From: Daucus carota subsp. sativus
Lineage: Eukaryota; Streptophyta; Magnoliopsida; Apiales; Apiaceae
Assembly (NCBI RefSeq): GCF_001625215.2
Contig: NC_030388.2
Span: 18,164,058 to 18,228,057, forward strand
Length of the DNA: 64,000 nucleotides
Reading direction: 5' to 3'
The position numbers and the translations under genes were made by a program. Under the pieces are notes generated by a model that was given only the letters and a program-made list of their open reading frames with translations, was not told where the DNA came from and did not search any database. Position 1 is the first letter of the stretch. Each line of letters begins with the position of its first letter. Positions 37,701 to 47,946 of this stretch are shown here, piece by piece.

Positions 37701-38489
37701 TGTTATACACAAAAATCACCATGAAGACCCGGCCCATAAAAGAAGATTATGATGGGCTTAAGAGTGGACCAAGCCCAAACTAGCCATGTAAGTCAGAAAG
37801 GATCACTACACGAAGATTGGGCGCGCCTTATCTTCAGGGCGCGCCAAGTTGAAGCTTACAGAGAAAGATCATCATTTGAAGGGCAGAAGGGGACATATTT
37901 TACCTAGGGGGACGCCCTTGGGTGTGTATAGATCCTACTGTTAATTTGTCGAAGACTCTACCTTGTAGTCTGAGGAGTTGCCCTCCTTGGGAGATAGAGA
38001 ATGAAGATTAGAGGAGGCCTTGCTCTGTAGTCTGGCGAGTTGTCCTTGTCGGGGAGCTTGTGGAACCTTCTCGAAGATACGCCCTGGAAGGCTCTATCTC
38101 TGTAGTCTGGCGGGTTGTCCCTGTCGGGGAGTAGAGAAGTGCCCTTGCATTTGGGGTAAGTTTTGGGTGCTCGAGAGTCTACAAGGCCCAAGACTAGGCC
38201 TCATCGTATTGGGCCCCTTTCAGGAGGAAGATAGCAGAAGGGGAAGCCTAATCCTATTAGGTTTAGGTTTCCTAAGGAGAAAAGAACTACGTACTGGCTT
38301 GATCCCCTATAAATATAGGGGTACGTAGGCAAATTAGGGGGACACGAGTTGGGAGCATCTGGAGGCAACTCGAAACCCTAATCTCAGCCACCCCAATATT
38401 TTCCATCACCACCGCTTAGCCACCGTCACAGATCTTGATTCCGGCCACGAACCTCGAATTTTGTTAACTACCAAATTCCTCCGTTAACA
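37701..38489 (+). repeat. 3' LTR of the LARD-like element
   Basis: 789 bp, preceded by the polypurine run GGGGGGTAGT and followed by the target duplication GTAAT. It differs from the 5' LTR by a single seen substitution near 38433. Confidence 0.95.
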
Positions 38490-38949
38490 GTAATGAAGCT
38501 TTGTTTGGCTTCCGCAAATTGTGTTGAAGGTTGTGGATGTGATGGTGTTGTCGCTGGAGTTATGGTGATGGACATAAAGGAGGAAGGAGTGATAGCTGTT
38601 GTGATAAGGGTTCACTAACGGTTGGTGGATGATGGGTAAGGCGACAGTAACTTTGTGGAGATGGTGCACTACCAGAGAGAGATAATGTAATATGAGGGGG
38701 AAGGGGGGAGGGAGGTGGAGGTGAGAGACACGATTTTTAGAGGGTTTTGGGGTGATTTTCCTTCTCTACCCTTTTCTTCAATTTTATTTTTTGGAGTCAA
38801 CAGAGGAAATTAATGGAGCTTCACGGCCGCCACCTTTTCAAAAGACGGAAGTGAACTCCATCCATCATTCCGTAATTTTCAAAGTCCAGCCACCATTCTG
38901 TAAAATTTGGCAAACTTCAGTCATAACTTTGTCATTTACTTTGTTTAAC

Positions 38950-40340
38950 AGAAAACTTGACTATGATTTTTTTTCTAATGCTTAATTTATTACAGGCATC
39001 CACCAACAATGACAATGTTTGAAATGTTTTTAGGACTACTTTTGAAAGTTCTCCTCATTGGCTTTCATTTGTCTTAATAATTTAATTACTTATATTTATT
39101 TTTACATGTTTTATATTAGATGTGTCAACACTCGAACTTAATTAGAGCAAAGAATTTGGTGATCACTACCCCACCTCACCTTTCAAATGAAATAGCAGGG
39201 GTCAATCAACAAACATGAAAGACTTCAAAGATGAGGAAAGAGGCAGACCTTGTACTTATCTAGGAAAGAAAGATTAGTCGAATTGTAGTGAGAATCTTTT
39301 GTGACACTCTGTATGCTTTATATTATTGTGCAACAATTCATTATTTATGCTTTGTTGTACGCTCTAAAAAGCTAAGGACCATGGTTAATCTTTCCTAACT
39401 GCACACAAGAATTTTGATATCAATGTCATGTATTGATTTTTGTGTTCTTTTATCTCTGCAAATTTTGTTTTTTATTCTTGTCACAAATCTTGAGTCACAT
39501 AAAAGTAAGTTATTTGAGATTGATTAGAATGCGGAATAGAAATGAATGTGAGTGTGTATTATTAGAATGGGTAACAGAGTTGAGCGTGGGTGTGTTTTTC
39601 TTCTTTATGGGATGTTTGTGTTAAGAATTTAACATGAACTAACGAACTAAATCTGTATGCAAGTTTGAAATGATATACATAGTTGACTATTTTTTTTTAA
39701 CTCAATAGGTCAATTAAAATTTATGAATGTATTCTGCTATATATAGTTGAAAGTCTCAATTATTGAGTTAAGATCCAAATATATAAAGATAAAATTTTCC
39801 ACAAAAATAAAAACATGATTTGGACAAAAAGTTTTATTTCTAGAAATTTTCAAGTGTGCTGCCAAGCTTAGATGACTCGCCAATCTCGAGATTAATTTTG
39901 TAAACCATTTTTTCACTAAAACTTGTACATCCCAAAACGTTTTAACTTTTGTGTTTACTCTTATAAGCTTCATAGGAACAACCTTCACAAAATATTTATT
40001 TTTCAAATTATAACACCACCAAAATGGATCATGACAATGGTCCAAATCAGATGAAATTCTGTCCAAGAATACAATCAAAATCATCTAAGAGATACTAAAA
40101 TTAAAGTTACCTTTTCAATTAATATGCTAACATTTAAAGAGTCCCAATTTTATATACCTCGAAATTAGTTGTTTTGTCTATAAGTGTATGTAGTGTCAAA
40201 CTCAAACCAAGCTCGTACGCTTACTTTTCAGCCCATGTCAACAAAGTAACCAACACCATCATTCCCATTCAGTTTGCACAACCCATTCATCTCTATACTT
40301 TTTTTTAAAAAAAAAATTAGTATTAACGATCAGTTTGCAT
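38950..40340. other. Gene-free spacer
   Basis: AT-rich. Open frames here, such as a 115-codon minus-strand frame at 39737-40084, match no family I know and have no coding features. Confidence 0.45.
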
Positions 40341-40344
40341 ACAA

Positions 40345-41290
40345 TATGTATTTTGTAAATAAATCGAACTGGTTGTTAAGAAAATCGACTCGACTGAGCT
40401 CGTTAATGAGCTCGAATTCGAATAACTAAACCAGTTCAATAAGTTTAATGAGTCGATTCAAACTTTTGGGTTGTGTAACTCGACTCATTTTCCACTCAAA
40501 CTCGAGTTCGGCTCGTTAAACTCAAATTTGACTCGGTGAACTATATATATATTAGAAAAATTATGTTATATATAGTTTATATAAATAATGGATTAAGATT
40601 CAATGATCATCTAATACCTAATATAATCTTCAATCGTCAATAAATTTTTTAAATACAATAATACATCCTTACCCATATATACCACTGCATAGAATAATGA
40701 CAAACTTTTAATCTCACAAATTCACTAAACTTGAAATTTGAAACAAAACAATTAAACAAATAAATACATAATATATATAATGAAACCGATAAGTGTGATG
40801 ATTGGTTTAGAATTACTTCATTGACTAGTTAATAAGTCAAAATTCCATATTTTAGTACTATTTTACTCTAAAATATTGGCATTTGAATGAATATGTATTA
40901 AAACATAAGTCAAAATAAGTTTTAGCGGGTATGTGTGATCGTGAATACCGGTTCTATATCACAATTTATGTTTTATCACTTATAAGTTTGAAGTTTTAAA
41001 TTTTAGACATTTGATTTTTGTTCTTTTTATTTTTCAATTCTAGGATTCACGAATTGTGTTTTAAATTTGAAGGAAGAATTAAAAAACTTATCTACCGACT
41101 CGACATTGTTCGTTAACAACTCGAACTCAACTCGGTCGTTAACGAACTCAAGTTCGAATGACAAGAAAAATTGATAAAAGAATTAGAGTTTGGCTCAAAG
41201 TCGACTTGAATTCAGTAAAAACTTGACCCAACTCAATTGATTTAAGTTAGTAAAATTACTGATTAAATTATGTTTTTTTATACAAGATCA
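40345..41290. mobile_element. Degenerate hAT-like element with GCTCG/GACTCG repeats
   Basis: Clusters of CTCGACTCG, GAGCTCG and ACTCGAACTC words occur at both sides (about 40365-40540 and 41090-41240) in opposite orientation, like the subterminal repeats of the element at 41366. Termini and target duplication could not be fixed. Confidence 0.4.
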
Positions 41291-41365
41291 AATTATGCGA
41301 TGAAATTAATTTTAAAATGTATTCGGGCGACCTGAAGGTCCCGGACAAAAAGGATTAGTGGGGAG

Positions 41366-41766
41366 TAGAGCTGTAATTCGAGTCGGGCGGCTCGCGAGCT
41401 CGCCCGGCTCGAATTCGTTTAACTAGGCTCGACTCGGCTCGTTTAGCACGTTTAGTTAAACGAGCCGAGTTGGGGCAAAGGTTCCGATTCGTTTAATTAA
41501 ACGAACCGGCTCGACTCGACTCGTGAAATTAAATGAGCCGAGTTCGGGTAGAGATTTAAGCTCGATTAAGTGTAAAATTAAATGAGCCGCTCGCTCGACT
41601 CGTTAAATCCGGCTCGTTTAGCTAAACGAGCCTGCTCGACTCGCCTCGTGAAATCAAACGAGTCGAGTTCAGACAGGGATTTAGGCTCGATTAGTTAAAC
41701 GAGTCGGCTCGGCTCGAATTACACCCGGCTCAAAACTCTGTTCGTTCAGCCCGAATTACACCCCTA
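41366..41766. mobile_element. hAT-superfamily MITE with GGCTCG/ACTCG repeats
   Basis: Ends TAGAGCTGTAATTCG and CGAATTACACCCCTA, with 8-bp flanks GTGGGGAG (41358-41365) and GTCGGGAG (41767-41774) matching at 7 of 8. The 401-bp interior is nearly all GCTCG and AAACGAGCC words in inverted arrangement. Non-coding. Confidence 0.87.
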
Positions 41767-41981
41767 GTCGGGAGCTGGCTAATATATTAAACAACGGTGG
41801 AGGCAGCCGCAAAGGTGCACCATGCATGCGAGTATCCAAGCGCGGATCTTCACTTTATTATCCAAACAAGTACACTGAACATCCTCAAAATATTGGGTTC
41901 ACATCACCCCACAAAAGGAAAATGCATATATCATAAAAAATGCTAATTCAGTCATAGTCCTAGTTGTTGCTTTAATACACA

Positions 41982-42373
41982 CTAGCCTTTAACCCGTGCG
42001 AAGCACGGGCGGGTATAGAATTCGTAATTTATTAATTATAATTTATATTTTAACATCAATTTATTAGGATTTTAGTATTAATGAATTAGATTTTAACCAG
42101 ATTATATTTACCAACTTATTACATTTTTTGGAGTTTATTATAATATAGTATATAAACAATATATAAATTATATTTAAAAGAATAATGGTGGAGTTTTTTA
42201 TCTTGTATTACATCACAAGTGTTTGTAATTTGAATGGTATAAAACTCTTTAATATTGTAAGAGTAAAAGAAGTCTACACGCGACAGACTTGTAGTTATAA
42301 AGGAGATGACCAAACCAAAATTTTGTACGACTACAAATTAAACCTATGTTGCCTTATTATATTATAGTATAGA
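41982..42373 (-). mobile_element. Short non-autonomous Helitron
   Basis: On the minus strand the 392-bp element starts TCTATACT and ends CTAG, inserted between A and T as Helitrons do. Seven bases before CTAG is a perfect 7-bp hairpin, CCCGTGC-TTC-GCACGGG (42009-41993). No target duplication and no inverted repeats are present, as expected. It encodes no Rep/helicase, so it depends on an autonomous partner. Confidence 0.85.
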
Positions 42374-43584
42374 TTTTAAAGATTTTGTTCCTTCGGAACT
42401 AGACCATGAACTTGATTTTGAGGCTTTTCAAGGTGTTTCAAATGATGCCCACCACCTTCTCTCACTAATCAACTCATAGTATTCCTTTGTCTGTCCAAAA
42501 GTGAGTTCCGGGAAATATATCTCCGATTCTCCCCAACGTATGAGATCCATATATGACTTGTTAGATTCATCTCTTCGGTTTTCGTGATTATATTTTGTGT
42601 AAGTTGCAAAGCGATGCTTTTAATCGTGTAAATTATACTTTATTATCAAAAATTTAGATAATTGCATAATATATTTCTAACATATATTTATACTCACTTT
42701 AGACCTTTTTAATTCTTTTTTTCTTCCCGGTTTTGACCTATCAAAATTAAACAGATGAAATTTAAATTTATTAATTAGCTAAAATGTAAATATTATAGGC
42801 TCTTGATTCTATTTTATCTTTTTAGTTTAACATATTGATAGGTTAAAATAGAGAGAATGCCAAAAAATTCAATACTTAACACTATTATATGTGAAGTTAT
42901 ATGTACTATGTGATTATGTAAAATAACTAATTACAACCGACTTGAAATAAAGGGATATATTTTAAAGTTAACTTATGACCAGTTTGATAACTTGAATTTC
43001 ATTTAAAATTTTGAATTTAAGCAATTACATGCTTGAAAACACAAAGAAAATTGGATTTAAATTTCATTTGAAAATCATAACACTAAAAAACTAGTACAAA
43101 ATTAAGAATTTAAAATGACTAATCATTTAAAATTCAATTTTTGAAATGAATCATATGTAATATATCCCCTTTACTTGTAACAACCCAAAGATTTGGTTTA
43201 ATTGACATGTTACAATCTGAGTGACAGCTGGTTATTCTCGGGTTTTACTTTGAACCGCAAAGTTGCAGGTGTCATAGTTTTAGGCTCAAGTTTCTAACTA
43301 GGTCACATGAACAAGAGACTAAAGTGGCAGTTGAATGTGTATATTATAATTTGTATCATATGTTGCCCAGTTTTTCACTATAGGTGTGATGAATTAGAAA
43401 ATAGAGAATACAAATAATGTAACTGAGAGTGGAAGAGCACATGGTTTATGTTATTAAGTCCATTAGAAGACAAAAGCGGCATGTGGTCCGTGCCCATATA
43501 TTACATCTTCACGAGAGAATCCAAGAAGAAGAAGAAGATCTAGTTTTGGTTCAACAATATTGCATTACTGGCTACAAATAGCTA
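42374..43584. other. Gene-free spacer
   Basis: AT-rich with no supported gene. A short GAA run lies at about 43526-43541. Confidence 0.45.
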
Positions 43585-43786
43585 CTCCTTCTTTGCCCTC
43601 CTTTAATTACGTTACTTTTGGCACGCTTTTTCATACTCATTTGAAATATAATTTCATAATATATTTTTTAAATTTTTTTCTCTGAATAAAAGTTTAAATT
43701 TTTATTAAAAAAAGAAAATTTCAAAAAAATTATGAAACTATGTCTTAAAATGCGTGCGTACGTAAACTACCACGGGACGGAGGGAG
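43585..43786. mobile_element. Stowaway MITE, left end eroded
   Basis: Right end GGGACGGAGGGAG followed by TA (43787-43788). Left end CTCCTTCTTTGCCC after TA is degenerate. Mirrored internal blocks AAAATTTCAAAAAAATTATGA and TAATTTCATAATATATTTTT support one element. Confidence 0.65.
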
Positions 43787-44660
43787 TACATAATAACGCA
43801 GTAAATGGTAAATGCTGGTACAATCAATCCATCATAAAGCAGCCTAAATGTGTAAATAAATAAGCGAATAACTGAGAACTCCCTCATTGTCTATCTTCAG
43901 GTATACATTTCTTTAATAACGAGAGATCCAGAATTTAAGTCTTTAAAGTGCAAGTCCCATCATTCATTTTGTATTTTCAGTTTTGGGTATTTTCGGAAGA
44001 TATATTATTATAAATAATTTAATTTAATGCATCATTAAAATCTTCAGATCAAATAAATCAACTCTTTATTATTTTATACATGTACGTGTATCATTTAAAC
44101 CTCAGAATTTAATCGAAATAATTTCATATAACTCATTATATGCTTATAGTTATTTAATTTTTCTTAGTCGTCATACATAAAAGTAAATTTTAAATTATAG
44201 TATCTTTAGTTATATTTTTTCCTTGAATTTTACTAATTTTCATTGTTAAATTCGGATTTTGAATGAGTAATCGCTGATCAATTAAATTGATTTCTTTCTC
44301 TATTTAACTACTTTTCAAAAAAAAAAAGACTTTTGACATTCTTTTTATTTAATCAAAATGATAAGTTGTTATAAACTTCTTCCAAATTTTTTATTATATG
44401 AAATTTTTAGTCTTAGGTGATGCATGTGCATCATATAATAAAAAAGGGAAAAATACTTTTCAGATATAGAACATGTTTGTTTGTATGAATTATAAATATA
44501 TCAAATTTAAAGAATTATATAATGAGATTGTATAACAATAACTTTTTTATGAGTCAATAATCATATCAAAAAGACTAAAATAATAGTTAAAATATAATTT
44601 TTTAATATTTTAGAATGTTAACAAACAGGACTTCTTTTTGTTTTTTTCGCCTAAACACTA

Positions 44661-45110
44661 CTCCTCCGTCCCTCTGTATTGTTTACGTTCACTATTTGCA
44701 GGTATTTTGAGACTTCGCCAAAGTATAGTTTCATAATTTTTTTTAAAAATTTTCTTTTTTTGAATAAAAATTTATATACTCCCTCCGTCCCATTTAATTG
44801 TATATGTTTCTTTTTAACTGCTCGACACGCATTTCAATGCTCTTATAAAATATAGTTCTGTAACTTATTTTTGAGATTTTCTTTTTCTGAATAAAAATAT
44901 AACATCCAAACTTTAATTCAGAAAAAAAAATTTAAAAATAAATTACACAACTACACTTTACAGGAGCATTAAAGTCCGTGCCGCGTCCCCGTCCCCCAAT
45001 GTATACAATTCAGAGGGACGGAGGGAGTATCAAATTTTTATTCAGAGCAAAAAAAATTTAAAAATATATTTTGAAACTATATTTTAAATGAGTGTTGAAA
45101 AGCTGACCAA
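44661..45110. mobile_element. Outer Stowaway MITE split by a second Stowaway
   Basis: Left end CTCCTCCGTCCC after TA at 44659-44660. The matching right half (AAATTTTTATTCAGAG... then TTGAAACTATATTTTAAATG) resumes only after the inner element ends at 45027. The right terminus is eroded, so the end is approximate. Confidence 0.6.
44779..45027. mobile_element. Stowaway MITE, inner copy
   Basis: Ends CTCCCTCCGTCCC and GGGACGGAGGGAG, flanked by TA on both sides (44777-44778, 45028-45029), 249 bp. It belongs to the same family as 45241-45471, with a shared GGACGGGG(GC)GCGGCAC region. Confidence 0.92.
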
Positions 45111-45240
45111 AAAATAATATAAAGAAATGAAGGGAAATGACGTATATATAATAAAAGAATTTATAGGTGCGGGGGGCCATAAGTGTACGGGGCAGTTGGC
45201 GAATTGAAGCAAATAAAAGTAACAACCCAAAACCTTACTA

Positions 45241-45471
45241 CTCCCTCCGTCCCGGTCAATAGTATACATTGGGGGACGGGGGCGCGGCACGACTTTAATG
45301 CTTCAATATAATATAGTTCTGTAAATTATTTTTAAGATTTTCTTTTTTTTATAAAAGTATAACATTTATATTTTTATAAAAAAAAGAAAATCTCAAAAAT
45401 AAGTTGTAGAACTATGTTTTATAAGAGCCTTAAAAAGCGTAAACGTATACAATTGACTGGGACAGAGGGAG
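45241..45471. mobile_element. Stowaway MITE
   Basis: Ends CTCCCTCCGTCCC and GGGACAGAGGGAG with TA duplications (45239-45240, 45472-45473). The 231 bp are non-coding. Confidence 0.92.
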
Positions 45472-45839
45472 TACAAAAACAGTGACACATTTGTTTGATG
45501 GAAAGAAGCTGCAGATTTGGATGTGACCCGGTGTCATCAACGATTCCTACAGTTTCTAATTACGAGTCCTGTTCCTGTCCAAAAACGCATTCACGTCTAT
45601 CGCAAGTACATGGCCAAACAAACGGCTTCTTACATCATCACCAACAGAACGGATAGTTTTTAACTGACAAAAGTGGAAGTGAAAACACACGGGAACAACG
45701 ATCACTTGGTTGTTGGTCCCCACCGCTGGAGGTAAATGTGTTTGACAAGTATTTTTCTTTTCAAATTTGTTTCGATTGTAAATGCGGGGGTTCTTCAAAA
45801 TAAAGTTTGTCGACAAGATATGTATCTTTCAATCTTTAT

Positions 45840-46545
45840 TAGGGCTGAGCATCGGTCGGTTTGGACGGTTTTGAGGATCCAAACCGAACCAAATCATAAT
45901 TATCGGTTTTCCAAAATTTCAATCCGAAACCAAACCGTTAAGTAAAAAAAACCGAACCAAACCGATCCATTTAAAACGGTTTGATTCGGATTGGTTTCGG
46001 TTAAAACAATTTTTTTTATCAATATAACAAATTCAACAACGAAATTAAACTTGAATTTGCAAACAAGAATTGAAAGTTTGAAATATATTATGAATTTGTA
46101 TATTATATTTTAATTTTATTTTAAAAAAGATATTAATATAAGAGTTTGTACAATATAAGGAGAGGGAGAAAGATGATAAAAATGTAATTCTTATACTTTT
46201 ATTTAGAAAAAACAAAAAGATAATACATACAAATTAGTATATCAATATTCTTTAAAAAAATATGATAATAGTTTTATATGTTTTATTTTTCACATATTTT
46301 GTAGAATATAATTTTATTATCAATTTATTATTCACGCATGTATATTATTATTTCAATATATATATTCGGTTCGGTTTGGTTATATGGGTCGGTTTGGAGG
46401 CAAAAACCGAAACCAAACCGAAAAAATTCGGTTTTTTAAATTTTAAACCGTAACCAAACCAAACCGTTAATAAACCGTAAAAATTGGTCTGGACGGTTTG
46501 GATCGGCCGGTTTAAGTCGGTTTGGAGAATTTTTGCTCACCCCTA
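45840..46545. mobile_element. hAT-superfamily MITE with AACCGAACC repeats
   Basis: Ends TAGGGCTGAGCA and TGCTCACCCCTA with a perfect 8-bp target duplication ATCTTTAT (45832-45839, 46546-46553). Subterminal arrays of CGGTTTGG on one side and AAACCGAACC on the other are inverted. The AT-rich centre has no transposase. 706 bp. Confidence 0.93.
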
Positions 46546-46553
46546 ATCTTTAT

Positions 46554-47150
46554 TGTCGACAAAATTTCGATTTTTTCAAATATTTACCGGTGTGTTTAAC
46601 TAGAAGCAATTTTTAAGACTTTAAACTGTTCCTTGTGTATGGTACGGTAAAAAGTAGAAGTGCTTTGTTTGAATTTTTGAAGTTAGAAGTGAAAGTTAGA
46701 AATGTTAATTTATATTTTTTAACAAATTTTTAAATTTTTTTAATATGTAGTAAATTTTATTTATTGATAATGTTTCTGGTATTATAATTATATAGATTGT
46801 TAATATATAAATTAAATTCACTTATCACTTATAATCTATTTTTTATTTTAAATAATATATAACTTTTTTAAATTAAGTCAAACAATCCTTAGTGTTCTTT
46901 AAATAAATTGAAATTTAGAATCTATTTGAGAACTTACTAATAGTTATTTCTGCATAAAATAAAAGTGATCAAGTGATTTATAAAATTTTGTTGACATTGG
47001 TTGAATTTTTGAATTAATTATAACTATTGTGAAAATGCACATATTTTTATTATTCATTTCAAAAATAATTTAAAATTTAGCATAACCTCACCGGTGACCA
47101 CAACTGAAGAGTTAAAAACAGGGAAAGTTACTAGTAGTGTCCACCACTGC
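46554..47150. other. Upstream region of the STICHEL-like gene
   Basis: AT-rich, holding the presumed promoter of the STICHEL-like gene. A CTCTCTCACACACGCACAC pyrimidine-rich patch near 47177 is typical of a plant 5' leader. No defined TATA box is claimed. Confidence 0.4.
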
Positions 47151-47347
47151 CTGCTTTCGTCCCATACTCCCCAACATCTCTCTCACACACGCACACAAAA
47201 TAATGAATCTGGAAGTCTTGATTATTAAATTTTGAATCCACTAAACAAATAAAAATCACATCTTTCCATCATTTTCAACCAAGAAAGCCTCGTGAACTTG
47301 ATGTTAAAGTGTTTCTGTGACTATATATTGGAAGATTCCTACAACTG

Positions 47348-47937
47348 GTAAGAGGGGCAAGCTTAATTATGGCAACGGGTCACTTGCCTTTGCTCTTTTT
47401 GCTTCTGATTCAGGTGATTTTAATGTCTTTTCAACACCCCTTTTTGTGAATCTTCTTCTTCTTGAGTTTAATGATTCATGGCTTTCCACCTCTAATTTAA
47501 TGTTCAACTTGTTGTATGAGCATTACCCATTTATAGTTATCAACTTTAAGGCTTACCCTTTTGAGTTTTTTGTCTAAAAGCTTGTAGTGATTGTGTATAT
47601 GTGTATATTGTGAAGTAACATTTGATTGTAGAGCTATAAATCTTGGCCTATAAGCTAATGTTTTATGTTGTTTTGTTTCTAGGTGGTTTGTGAATTTGAT
47701 GAGATTTTTTGGTGATTTGAGGAATATGTGAATCTTTGATTAAACAGGCTAGATTGTAGTGGTGATTCTTGGCTTGATGTTTGTTTAGGGACTAATTTGG
47801 TGGGATTTCTTTTTGGGTGGTTTTCCTGCATTGTGATTTGGTTGTGAGAATTTGGGAGGGCAGTAAATCAGGAAAATGCGAGATTTTCTTATATTCTGCA
47901 TTAAGGAGAAAAGATATATGCTGTTGGATCGATTCAG
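47348..47937 (+). other. 5'UTR intron of the STICHEL-like gene
   Basis: Donor CTG|GTAAGA at 47348 and acceptor GATTCAG|GTTCTG ending at 47937, 9 nt before the ATG. Short ORFs inside are intronic. Confidence 0.6.
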
Positions 47938-47946
47938 GTTCTGATC

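Larger units (their letters stand above)
26994..38489 (+). mobile_element. Non-autonomous LTR retrotransposon (LARD-like), interrupted by a Copia element
   Basis: Two 789-bp LTRs (26994-27782 and 37701-38489) begin with TGTTATACAC and end with CCGTTAACA. They are bounded by a perfect 5-bp duplication GTAAT (26989-26993, 38490-38494). I found one substitution between them (AGAACTTG versus AGATCTTG). A primer-binding site beginning TGGCGCTAGAAGGAGG follows the left LTR and a GGGGGGT polypurine tract precedes the right LTR. Without the nested Copia the internal region is about 3.0 kb. It has no protease, reverse transcriptase or integrase, only a 24-codon ORF at 27872 (MENITV...) that might be a gag start. 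It must be mobilised in trans. The PBS style suggests a Gypsy affinity, but this is inference. Confidence 0.93.
26341..38939. mobile_element. Outer Mutator-like TIR element, host of two nested LTR elements
   Basis: Inverted repeats of about 130 bp lie at 26341-26475 and 38815-38939. Shared blocks include GCCAAATTTTACAGAATGG, CACTTCCG and AAAAGGTGGCG. The flanks TTTGTATAAC (26331-26340) and TTTGTTTAAC (38940-38949) match at 9 of 10 positions, as expected for an aged Mutator target duplication. After removing the nested LTR element and one copy of its target duplication, the element is about 1.1 kb and carries no recognisable transposase, so it is non-autonomous. Internal remnants are 26476-26993 and 38490-38814. 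Confidence 0.75.

Noticed and set aside
39737..40084. 115-codon minus-strand frame in the gene-free spacer
   Set aside because: Composition follows the AT-rich background. No recognisable domain, promoter or neighbouring exon.
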